In this document: positions 16,909-24,421 of the stretch, piece after piece
How the letters are laid out: every line of letters starts with the position of its first letter
Numbering within the stretch: position 1 is the first letter of the stretch
Source of the DNA: Flavobacterium sp. 245
GTDB lineage: Bacteria > Bacteroidota > Bacteroidia > Flavobacteriales > Flavobacteriaceae
Assembly (NCBI RefSeq): GCF_004362055.1
Contig: NZ_SNXB01000001.1
Location: 124,001 to 188,000, forward strand
Direction: 5' to 3'
Length of the DNA stretch: 64,000 nucleotides
Notes under the pieces: model-generated
What the model was told of the DNA's origin: nothing
Seen by the model: the letters and a program-made list of their open reading frames with translations, nothing else
Database searches by the model: none
Translations under genes and position numbers: made by a program

Positions 16909-17832
16909 TTATCGTCTGATCATTACTGGGCCACCACCTGGACCGCCTTCACGACCACGGTTCATTTCTCTAAACTCTTCCATTTTTTTGATTACTGTTT
17001 CATCGTAATCTTTCTGAGAAATTGTTTTTCCTTTTGTAGGTGCTTTTATTTCAACTTTATCTTTGGCATTCAAAACAATTTTTGAACATAAAATAGTTGT
17101 TCTTCCATCATTTACTTCCAAAATCAAACCTGGAAGACCCCAATAAGTTTCTGGACCTTGGCTAACCGGAATTTCTGGAGAATACCAAGCTGTTATAATA
17201 ATTTCTTTAGGAATTTCGAAGTTATCCTGAAAGTTAGTTTTGGTTTCGCCAGAAGTTTTCTTAGCGTCGTCTTTTTTCTCTTCAGGTTTTTTATCACTGT
17301 CGCTTTTTGGTCTGAAATTTCTAAAATCAGTTTTACTTGCTTCCTTAACAGCTGTTGCTTTGTAGCAAGTATAACCGCCAATTTGCTTAGTTTCAGATTC
17401 CATTTTCCAGTTTAGTTTTGGCAAAGAATCAATTACTAAAAACTCTTTCCCCATAAATTCTTTATCAACCGTATACGACTTGCTTTTTACATCTTTATAA
17501 AAAGTGCCTCCGCCTCCCATAAACGAATTCATCATAATACGCATACCACCTTGCTGTTGTCCAGGAGCATCGAGCTTTTCTTCTTCTTTATAAATTGAAG
17601 CCGATTTATCAAAATTTAAAATAAAGGTTTTTTCCAGCATTTTTTTCATTCGCTCTTCCATGTTTTTTTGCATTTCGGGCGTAATGTCTCGGTTTCCCGG
17701 ACGCATTCCGTCAAGTTTAGGCGCTTGTGTTTTTGACTCATAAACGGCCATTCCCTGAAAATCTTTCTGTGCCTGCATCTGAGTAAACACAAGCATTAAA
17801 GACATATAAAAAATCACTTTTTTCATTTTCAT
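16909..17832 (-). CDS. GLPGLI family exported protein
   Basis: A 307-residue secreted or periplasmic protein carrying the family-defining motif YWGLPGLILEVNDG near residue 233. It has a signal peptide of about 21 residues (ending FTQMQAQ) and a low-complexity Lys/Asp/Glu stretch around 175-200. The C-terminus is Arg/Gly-rich (GREGGPGGGPVMIRR). The molecular role of the family is unknown. The gene heads a two-gene operon with the outer-membrane barrel protein, which suggests that the two act together at the envelope. Confidence 0.9.
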   Translation of the reverse strand: MKMKKVIFYMSLMLVFTQMQAQKDFQGMAVYESKTQAPKLDGMRPGNRDITPEMQKNMEERMKKMLEKTFILNFDKSASIYKEEEKLDAPGQQQGGMRIMMNSFMGGGGTFYKDVKSKSYTVDKEFMGKEFLVIDSLPKLNWKMESETKQIGGYTCYKATAVKEASKTDFRNFRPKSDSDKKPEEKKDDAKKTSGETKTNFQDNFEIPKEIIITAWYSPEIPVSQGPETYWGLPGLILEVNDGRTTILCSKIVLNAKDKVEIKAPTKGKTISQKDYDETVIKKMEEFREMNRGREGGPGGGPVMIRR

Positions 17833-18062
17833 TTTATTTTAAATTGAGCAAATTGTATAAAACGTACATCCAAATGTATCATTAATTTTAAAATACTAAA
17901 AATATAATATATCAATGCTTCTAACACATAGACAGAACGCTCTATTGTTTAGACTATTACGATTGAGAAAGGTTTAAATGGCAAAAACAGCAAAATCTGC
18001 TCTTTTTAAATATTTATAATAAGGTTTTTTGTAATTTGGCGCGACCGAAACCCAAAAAAACC

Positions 18063-18878
18063 ATGACTAAAACAGCAATAAATATTTTATTTTTTCTTTT
18101 AATTGCTGTTATTCCGACCGTTCTTTCGGCACAAAATCCAAAAATAAATGCAACTCAAATTTCTCATTTAAGCAATACTGCTGATGAATATTTAGGTCAA
18201 GATTCATTCGGATTTAGTTATCAGATCAGCAATAATATTTTTAGTAAATTTAAAGGAAATGAAGTTTTTGAATATAAAAATGTTTCTTTAGGAAGAATCA
18301 CAAAAACTGACTTACAAAATCCGCTGAAAATAGTTTTGTATTATGAAGATTTCAATACTGTTGTTTTACTAGATAATCAGTTGAATAAAATTACCGAAAT
18401 CAATTTTTCATTAAATTCTACTCCAATTGTCGTAAGCGCAATTGGCATGTCAACTCAAAATCAATTATGGATTTACAATGCACTGAACCAGCAAATTGGA
18501 CTGTTTGATTATTTAAAAAATGAATACAAAACGGTTTCTATTCCATTGACGGATTCTATTAAATATTACCAGACCGATTTTAATACTTTTTATTGGATTG
18601 ATAAAAAAAACAACTGGTATTCATGCGATATTTTTGGAAAAACCACAAGCCTTGGAAATGTATCAGATTTTGATAAAATCGAAATAATTGATGCTCAAAA
18701 ATATATTTTCAGCAAAGGTAATCTGTTGTATTTAAGGAACATTAGCAAAGAGAAAACCACTATAATTTCGGAAATTGAAATTTTAGAAAAATCGTTTGAC
18801 AATTTCTATTACAAAGACCAAATTTTATCTATTTTTACAGCTAAAGAAATTGTAAATTATAAAATCGTAACACCGTAA
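18063..18878 (+). CDS. Exported protein of unknown function upstream of deoxynucleoside kinase
   Basis: A 271-residue protein starting at ATG 18063. An upstream in-frame TTG at 18036 would place a charged stretch before the signal peptide and is less likely. The signal peptide runs about 1-23 (INILFFLLIAVIPTVLSAQ). The rest contains short beta-type repeats such as IVLYYEDFNTVVLLDNQLNKI, a pattern reminiscent of propeller-like folds, but I cannot name a family. Its TAA overlaps the kinase ATG by one base (TAATG), so the two are translationally coupled. A -7-like TAATTTG is at 18032-18038. Confidence 0.7.
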   Translation: MTKTAINILFFLLIAVIPTVLSAQNPKINATQISHLSNTADEYLGQDSFGFSYQISNNIFSKFKGNEVFEYKNVSLGRITKTDLQNPLKIVLYYEDFNTVVLLDNQLNKITEINFSLNSTPIVVSAIGMSTQNQLWIYNALNQQIGLFDYLKNEYKTVSIPLTDSIKYYQTDFNTFYWIDKKNNWYSCDIFGKTTSLGNVSDFDKIEIIDAQKYIFSKGNLLYLRNISKEKTTIISEIEILEKSFDNFYYKDQILSIFTAKEIVNYKIVTP

Positions 18879-19492
18879 TGCACATAGCAATAGCAGGAAA
18901 TATCGGCGCAGGAAAAACCACCTTGACCAAATTATTAGCCAAACACTTTAAATGGGAACCTCATTATGAAGATGTGGTTGATAATCCATATTTAGACGAT
19001 TTTTACCACCAAATGGAGCGTTGGTCATTTAATTTACAAATCTATTTCTTGAATAGTCGTTTCCGTCAGGTGCAGCAAATTCGCGAAAGCGGTAAAAAAA
19101 TCATTCAGGACAGAACGATTTACGAAGATGCTTATATTTTTGCCCCCAATTTATATTCGATGGGATTGATGACAAGCCGTGATTTCGAAAATTATACTTC
19201 TTTATTTGAATTGATGGAATCACTGGTAAAAGCTCCAGATTTATTGATTTATTTAAGAAGTTCTATCCCGAATTTAGTGGGACAAATTCACAAGCGCGGA
19301 CGCGAGTACGAAAACTCCATTTCTATTGATTATTTAAGCCGATTAAACGAAAGATATGAAGCTTGGATTCAGACTTATACTAAAGGAAAGCTATTAATTA
19401 TTGATGTTGACAACATTAATTTTGTCGACAATCCTGAAGATTTAGGAAACATCATTAATAGAATCGATGCTGAATTAAACGGATTGTTTTAA
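18878..19492 (+). CDS. Deoxynucleoside kinase (dNK family)
   Basis: A 204-residue kinase that phosphorylates deoxynucleosides for nucleotide salvage. The P-loop is GNIGAGKTT at 7-15. QDRTIYEDAYIFA (near 77-89) gives the DR(T/S) motif with the substrate-binding Arg and Glu, and KRGREYE (near 137-143) is the Arg-rich lid. Length and motifs match bacterial deoxyadenosine/deoxyguanosine kinases of the Dck/Dgk type; exact base preference cannot be read. It is coupled to the upstream exported protein by a TAATG overlap and ends at a terminator that recurs after higA. Confidence 0.9.
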   Translation: MHIAIAGNIGAGKTTLTKLLAKHFKWEPHYEDVVDNPYLDDFYHQMERWSFNLQIYFLNSRFRQVQQIRESGKKIIQDRTIYEDAYIFAPNLYSMGLMTSRDFENYTSLFELMESLVKAPDLLIYLRSSIPNLVGQIHKRGREYENSISIDYLSRLNERYEAWIQTYTKGKLLIIDVDNINFVDNPEDLGNIINRIDAELNGLF

Positions 19493-19508
19493 ACACAATT
19501 TACTTGAT

Positions 19509-19544
19509 ATAAAAAATGCCTCTAAAATTATTTAGAGGCATTTT
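19509..19544 (+). terminator. Terminator after deoxynucleoside kinase (copy 1 of a direct repeat)
   Basis: AAAAATGCCTCTAAA and TTTAGAGGCATTTT form a hairpin of about 14 bp with a TTA loop. This 36-base segment recurs identically at 20296-20331, after higA. Confidence 0.85.
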
Positions 19545-19632
19545 CTATTTTTTTTTAAATATTTTCTTACATTTATTGCGAATAAATAAATTTCCCTATT
19601 TGGGAAAAATCATTACATTTGTAAAAGTAATT

Positions 19633-19929
19633 ATGAGAATAATAGCAAAAAGGACACTGCAAAATTTTTGGGAAAGATTTCCAAATTCTAAACAACAGCT
19701 TTTGGCTTGGTATCAAGTTTTTGATAAAAATAATTTTGCAAATTCTAACGTTATAAAATCTTCTTTTGGTACTGCAGATTTTGTAGGCAATAATAAAGTA
19801 GTCTTCAATATTTGCGGTAATCACTATCGCTTGATTGTTAAAATAAATTACGACACACAAATTGTGTATATTCTTTTTATTGGAACACATAGTGAATATG
19901 ATAATTTAAAAGATATTAAAAATTTATAA
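19633..19929 (+). CDS. higB: HigB family toxin (mRNA interferase)
   Basis: A 98-residue protein starting at ATG 19633; the frame is open further upstream, but that part overlaps the terminator. It begins MRIIAKRTLQNFWERFPNS, typical of the HigB/RelE-like ribosome-dependent endoribonucleases, and contains GTADFVGNNKVVFNICGNHYRLIV, where the conserved N(x)GGN(x)YRLI-type strand of the family is seen in modified form. The gene is followed after 1 base by its HTH antitoxin, in the toxin-first order usual for HigBA. The module lies between two identical terminators. Confidence 0.88.
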   Translation: MRIIAKRTLQNFWERFPNSKQQLLAWYQVFDKNNFANSNVIKSSFGTADFVGNNKVVFNICGNHYRLIVKINYDTQIVYILFIGTHSEYDNLKDIKNL

Positions 19930-19930
19930 G

Positions 19931-20299
19931 ATGAATATAAAGCCTATAAAAACAGAACAAGACTACAATTTAGCATTAGAAAGAGTCAATTTAATTTTTG
20001 ATGCTAAACCTAACTCTATTGAAGCTGATGAGCTAGATATATTAGTAACTCTTATAGAAAAATACGAACAAATTCATTTTCCAATTCCAGAACCTGATCC
20101 TATAGAAGCTATAAAATTCATGATGGAACAAAATGGATTAACTGATGCTGATTTAGGAATTATTCTAAACAGCCGTTCAAGAGTATCGGAATTATTTAAC
20201 CGAAAAAGAGCCCTAACAATAAAACAAATCAGAGTTTTAACTGAAGCTCTTCATATTCCGGCTTCAACTTTAATCAAAGAATATAGTTTAAATCAATAA
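19931..20299 (+). CDS. higA: HigA family antitoxin with helix-turn-helix
   Basis: A 122-residue antitoxin. The N-terminal part (1-55) is an acidic helical region. From about 68 it has an HTH: MMEQNGLTDADLGIILNSRS, then RVSELFNRKRALTIKQIRVL, matching the XRE-like DNA-binding domain of HigA. It should neutralise HigB and repress the pair. It starts 1 base after higB stops. Its TAA stop overlaps the A-tract of the downstream terminator. Confidence 0.9.
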   Translation: MNIKPIKTEQDYNLALERVNLIFDAKPNSIEADELDILVTLIEKYEQIHFPIPEPDPIEAIKFMMEQNGLTDADLGIILNSRSRVSELFNRKRALTIKQIRVLTEALHIPASTLIKEYSLNQ

Positions 20300-20331
20300 A
20301 AAATGCCTCTAAAATTATTTAGAGGCATTTT
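20296..20331 (+). terminator. Terminator after higA (copy 2 of a direct repeat)
   Basis: Identical over 36 bases to 19509-19544. The hairpin and U-rich tract work as a terminator for higBA. The first bases overlap the higA stop codon. Confidence 0.85.
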
Positions 20332-20385
20332 TATTTCTAAAAACTTTGCAAAGTTTAAAACTTTGACAAAGCTTTCAAATTATTC

Positions 20386-22938
20386 TTATTTTACAGCTTC
20401 AATCTTAGCTTTTACTTCAGCTTCAGTTCCTTCATAAACTTCAGTTGTTGTTTTACCATTTTCTGTTTTTGTAACTGTTCCAATGGTTTTTCCATTTTCA
20501 TTTTTCAATTCAATACGAACCGCTTTTTTCTCGTATTTGCTTGTGTCAAAACAATCTGTTTTTTGGTGAACAAATTTTCCGTTTGCATCATAATGTGCTA
20601 AGCATTTAGCAGTTTCTTCTACCGTGCAACCTTTTTCTTTGCACATTTTAGCGCATTCTTCTTTAGTCATTCCAGACAAATCACCACATTTAGAAACACC
20701 ACCGGCATGCACTTCTGTTTTAACACAGCAAGATCCTTTTTCTGCCATCCCTGAAGACGAATGTCCATCACCTAAAATTGGCGCAACAACCAACCCAATC
20801 AAACAAGTCAGTTTAATTAAAATGTTCATTGATGGCCCAGAAGTATCTTTGAACGGATCTCCAACTGTATCTCCAGTTACTGCAGCTTTATGCGCATCAG
20901 AACCTTTATAAGTCATTTCGCCGTTGATCATTACTCCAGCTTCAAAAGATTTTTTAGCATTGTCCCAAGCACCTCCCGCATTGTTCTGAAAAACTGCCCA
21001 AAGTACTCCAGAAACCGTAACTCCAGCCATATATCCTCCTAACATTTCAGCAATTAGCTGATTATTATCTGAATAAACCAATTTACCTAAAAGCACAATT
21101 GCAATTGGAAAACCAATAGTCAAAATTCCTGGAAGCATCATTTCACGTAATGCTGCTTTTGTAGAAATTTCAACACATTTACCGTATTCTGGTTTTCCAG
21201 TTCCTTCCATAATTCCTGGAATTTCTTTGAACTGACGACGCACTTCATAAACCATATCCATAGCTGCTTTTCCAACAGAATTCATCGCTAAAGCTGAGAA
21301 AACTACCGGAATCATTCCGCCCACAAATAACATGGCTAAAACTGGCGCTTTAAAAATATTAATTCCGTCAATTCCTGTAAACGTTACATACGCAGCAAAT
21401 AAAGCCAATGAAGTTAAAGCTGCAGATGCGATTGCAAATCCTTTTCCAGTTGCAGCAGTTGTATTTCCAACTGAATCTAAAATATCTGTTCTGGTACGAA
21501 CTTCTTTTGGTAATTCGCTCATTTCAGCGATTCCTCCAGCATTATCAGAAATTGGCCCGAAAGCATCAATTGCTAATTGCATTGCAGTCGTAGCCATCAT
21601 TGCCGAAGCAGCAAGCGCCACTCCATAAAATCCTGCCAAAGCATAAGAAATCCAAATTGCTCCTGCAAACAACAAGACAGTTGGGAAAGTAGAAATCATT
21701 CCCGTTGCCAAACCTGCAATAACGTTTGTTCCTGCTCCTGTTGAAGATTTTTGAACAATTGCCATAACTGGTTTTGTCCCTAATCCTGTATAATATTCTG
21801 TTACAGATGAAATAGCTCCACCCACAACTAATCCGACTAAAGTAGCATAGAAAACACGTAATGAAGAAATTTGCTGTGCACCTTCTCCAAAAAATTCCAT
21901 TGTCATTACTTCTGGCAACATGTGTTGCACTAAAAAGTAGCAAGCAATCGCTGTTAAACCAATAGAAACCCAGTTACCTATATTTAATGCTTTTTGAACT
22001 TGAGCTTCTTTAGCATTATCATCTGAAATTTTTACTAGCATTGTTCCAATAATTGAAAACAAGATTCCGAAACCAGCAATTGACATCGGAAGTAAAATTG
22101 GTCCAATTCCTCCAAAAGCATCATTAATGCTTCCGCCCATATCTTTTATAACATAATTCCCAAGAACCATTGCTGCTAAAACTGTCGCCACATAAGATCC
22201 AAATAAATCAGCTCCCATACCTGCAACGTCACCAACGTTATCGCCCACGTTATCAGCGATTGTTGCTGGATTACGAGGATCATCTTCTGGAATTCCCGCT
22301 TCAACTTTACCCACTAAATCTGCTCCAACGTCAGCAGCTTTGGTATAAATTCCGCCTCCAACTCTGGCAAACAATGCAATAGATTCTGCACCAAGAGAAA
22401 ACCCAGCTAAAGTTTCTAAAACAACTGTCATTGTTTCAGTATCTTTCCAAACGCCACCAGATAATAAATTAAAGAAAATTATAAAAAAAGCTGTTAAGCC
22501 TAAAACTGCTAATCCTGCAACACCAAGCCCCATTACAGTTCCTCCGCCAAAAGAAACTTTCAAAGCTTGAGGTAAACTTGTACGTGCTGCTTGCGTTGTT
22601 CTAACGTTTGTTTTGGTCGCGATTTTCATTCCTATGTTTCCTGCATAAGCTGAAAATAACGCTCCAAAAATGAATGCAATTACTATAAATAAATGTGTTT
22701 TTACTCCCGGAATAAAAGTAATTCCTGCTAAAGCTATGCTCGCAACAATTACAAAGATGGTCAATAGTTTATATTCGGCTTTTAGGAAGGCTAAGGCTCC
22801 TTCGTAGATGTAATCTGAAATCTCTTTCATCTTACCGTCTCCGGCATCTTGTTTTAAAACCCAAGTCCTTTTTATTCCCATGAAAAGTAATCCTAAAACT
22901 GCCATAACTATTGGCAGGTAAATCATAAATGCATTCAT
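20386..22938 (-). CDS. hppA: Membrane-bound ion-pumping pyrophosphatase with cysteine-rich tail
   Basis: An 850-residue integral membrane pyrophosphatase coupling PPi hydrolysis to proton or sodium export. The core (about 1-720) has the multiple helices of the family and the metal/PPi motif DNVGDNVGDVAGMGADLF. GNTTAATGKG carries Ala rather than Lys at the position that distinguishes K+-dependent from K+-independent types, so K+-dependence is likely. The last 126 residues or so are unusual: hydrophilic, with eight Cys in CGDLSGMTKEECAKMCKEKG-type spacing, possibly metal-binding and outside the membrane. The gene lies downstream of soluble ppa, separated by a terminator. Confidence 0.92.
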   Translation of the reverse strand: MNAFMIYLPIVMAVLGLLFMGIKRTWVLKQDAGDGKMKEISDYIYEGALAFLKAEYKLLTIFVIVASIALAGITFIPGVKTHLFIVIAFIFGALFSAYAGNIGMKIATKTNVRTTQAARTSLPQALKVSFGGGTVMGLGVAGLAVLGLTAFFIIFFNLLSGGVWKDTETMTVVLETLAGFSLGAESIALFARVGGGIYTKAADVGADLVGKVEAGIPEDDPRNPATIADNVGDNVGDVAGMGADLFGSYVATVLAAMVLGNYVIKDMGGSINDAFGGIGPILLPMSIAGFGILFSIIGTMLVKISDDNAKEAQVQKALNIGNWVSIGLTAIACYFLVQHMLPEVMTMEFFGEGAQQISSLRVFYATLVGLVVGGAISSVTEYYTGLGTKPVMAIVQKSSTGAGTNVIAGLATGMISTFPTVLLFAGAIWISYALAGFYGVALAASAMMATTAMQLAIDAFGPISDNAGGIAEMSELPKEVRTRTDILDSVGNTTAATGKGFAIASAALTSLALFAAYVTFTGIDGINIFKAPVLAMLFVGGMIPVVFSALAMNSVGKAAMDMVYEVRRQFKEIPGIMEGTGKPEYGKCVEISTKAALREMMLPGILTIGFPIAIVLLGKLVYSDNNQLIAEMLGGYMAGVTVSGVLWAVFQNNAGGAWDNAKKSFEAGVMINGEMTYKGSDAHKAAVTGDTVGDPFKDTSGPSMNILIKLTCLIGLVVAPILGDGHSSSGMAEKGSCCVKTEVHAGGVSKCGDLSGMTKEECAKMCKEKGCTVEETAKCLAHYDANGKFVHQKTDCFDTSKYEKKAVRIELKNENGKTIGTVTKTENGKTTTEVYEGTEAEVKAKIEAVK

Positions 22939-22993
22939 AATATTTTAATGGTTTTGGTTAATAGTCAACAATCTAACTGAAACGAATTTAAAC

Positions 22994-23030
22994 AAAAAAG
23001 CAATACTCCTGACGGAGTATTGCTTTTTTT
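22994..23030 (-). terminator. Terminator after ppa
   Basis: AAAAAAGCAATACTCC and GGAGTATTGCTTTTTTT pair perfectly around TGAC; on the minus strand it follows the ppa stop codon by 20 bases. The hairpin is near-symmetric. Confidence 0.88.
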
Positions 23031-23050
23031 ATAATAGAATAGGGTAAAAA

Positions 23051-23581
23051 TTATTTAATGCTAAATAATCCCTCTGGTTTGTTTTCAATGTCATCAAAAC
23101 GCTTTGTACACTCTGCAATAATTGCATAAGCTTCGTTTACGTCTCCCCATCCTTCAACATCAACTTTTTTGTTTTCAAGATCTTTATAAACTTGGAAGAA
23201 ATGCTCGATTTCTTTTACTAAGTGTGGATTGATGTCTGAAAGATCATTTAATGAATTCCAGATTGGATCTGAAACTGGTACACAAATAATTTTTTCATCT
23301 GGTCCTTTATCATCTGCCATGTGGAAAACACCAATTGGCTTAACTTCCATTACACATCCAGGAAAAGTTGGTTCGTTTACTAAAACCAATACATCAAGAG
23401 GATCTCCGTCAAGTGCTAAAGTTTCTGGAATAAATCCATAATCAGCTGGGTACATCATTGAAGAGAATAACATTCTGTCGAAACGCATTCTTTTGATCTC
23501 AAAATCGTACTCGTATTTATTTCTGCTTCCTCTTGGTATTTCGATTAATACATCGAAAGTCGTTAGTTTGTCTGCGGTCAT
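23051..23581 (-). CDS. ppa: Soluble inorganic pyrophosphatase
   Basis: A 176-residue family I pyrophosphatase that removes PPi made by biosynthesis. YEYDFEIKRMRFDR near 23-36 and the catalytic signature DGDPLDVLVL near 58-67 are intact, with YPADYGFIPETL just before. The length (about 175) is standard. It sits directly upstream of the membrane pyrophosphatase on the same strand but ends at its own terminator. The cell thus has a dissipative and an energy-conserving enzyme side by side. Confidence 0.96.
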   Translation of the reverse strand: MTADKLTTFDVLIEIPRGSRNKYEYDFEIKRMRFDRMLFSSMMYPADYGFIPETLALDGDPLDVLVLVNEPTFPGCVMEVKPIGVFHMADDKGPDEKIICVPVSDPIWNSLNDLSDINPHLVKEIEHFFQVYKDLENKKVDVEGWGDVNEAYAIIAECTKRFDDIENKPEGLFSIK

Positions 23582-23614
23582 TTTCGTTTTTTATTATATC
23601 TATAATTTCGGTTG

Positions 23615-23644
23615 CAAAAGTAACCAAACATTCTATTTTTACAA
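23615..23644 (-). promoter_or_regulatory. ppa promoter
   Basis: On the minus strand TTG (23644-23642), a 19-base spacer and TACTTTTG (23622-23615) match the Bacteroidota consensus exactly, about 34 bases before the ppa ATG. Confidence 0.72.
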
Positions 23645-23692
23645 TAAAAAAACAGGTTAAATTATCGGCATTATCTATTAAAAAACAAGCAT

Positions 23693-24292
23693 TTAATAAG
23701 TAATTGTTCTATTTCGCTTTTTTAAGTAATAATGCCAGAGCAAATAGGTTGCATAAGATCGATACGGACTCCATTGTTCAGAGTGAATTTCCATTTCCTG
23801 TTTGTCATGAATATTCAGTAATTCTTTTATGGTATTTATTACTGCAATATCGCCAAGCGGAATCAAATCTGGCTCTTTAAGGCAAAACATTAAATAAATA
23901 TCAATTGTCCAGTTTCCAATTCCTTTTAGCTTAATAAGCTCTTCCCGGACTTGTTTTGCCGATTTTAATGGAAGGCTTTCGATATCAAGTTCTTTATTTA
24001 AAACAGCTTCTGCTAAAATTTTAATGTATTTTGTTTTCTGACGGCTTACACCAAGATTCCTAAATTCTTCATCGGACAAAATTGCCATTGTTTCAGGATT
24101 GCAAGTTGTATAAGCTTTGATTTTTAAAAATGTGGCTTTCGCCGAATCTACAGAAACTTGCTGTTCCAATATCAGCAATACCAAAGTCTCAAAACCCTGT
24201 GGACGTTTCGGAATTGGAGGCAATCCGTACTTTTCGATTATTTCCTGAAAAATCGGATTTTTAGTGATTAGAAAATCGATGGCTTCCTGCAT
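23693..24292 (-). CDS. AlkA-like DNA-3-methyladenine glycosylase (HhH-GPD)
   Basis: A 199-residue base-excision repair enzyme. The helix-hairpin-helix reads LIKLKGIGNWTIDIYLMF (about 121-138) and the catalytic Asp follows in PLGDIAV about 12 residues later, as in AlkA/HhH-GPD enzymes. LVLLILEQQVSVDSAKATF near 34-52 is the family's N-terminal helix. There is no iron-sulfur cluster motif. It lacks the N-terminal domain of E. coli AlkA, as in the shorter MagIII/Mag-like proteins. It stands alone between ppa and a repeat. Confidence 0.88.
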   Translation of the reverse strand: MQEAIDFLITKNPIFQEIIEKYGLPPIPKRPQGFETLVLLILEQQVSVDSAKATFLKIKAYTTCNPETMAILSDEEFRNLGVSRQKTKYIKILAEAVLNKELDIESLPLKSAKQVREELIKLKGIGNWTIDIYLMFCLKEPDLIPLGDIAVINTIKELLNIHDKQEMEIHSEQWSPYRSYATYLLWHYYLKKRNRTITY

Positions 24293-24334
24293 TTTTTTTA
24301 CTCTTAAATCTCATTCAAAATTAAATAAAAAAAG

Positions 24335-24399
24335 AATCTCGCAAAGACGCAGAGACGCAAAGAATTTAAAACTTAGCGACTTGGCGTCTTTGCGAGATT
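24335..24399. repeat. Intergenic inverted repeat
   Basis: AATCTCGCAAAGACGC (24335-24350) and GCGTCTTTGCGAGATT (24384-24399) are exact 16-base reverse complements with a 33-base loop that itself repeats AGACGCAAAGA. It sits between two co-oriented genes, and no classic U-tract follows. Elements of this type (tcgcaaagacgc) recur between flavobacterial genes. Confidence 0.72.
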
Positions 24400-24421
24400 A
24401 TTAAACTGCAGGCTTTTTCTA

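Noticed and set aside
18036..18062. TTG start for the exported protein before the deoxynucleoside kinase
   Set aside because: It would add a charged segment before a clean signal peptide; ATG at 18063 fits better.
19516..19632. Upstream extension of the higB frame
   Set aside because: The extra residues come from the terminator and a non-coding stretch; the HigB family begins at MRIIAKRTL.
21566..21943. 125-codon ORF inside hppA on the same strand
   Set aside because: It is a shifted-frame shadow of the strongly conserved pyrophosphatase gene with an abnormal composition.
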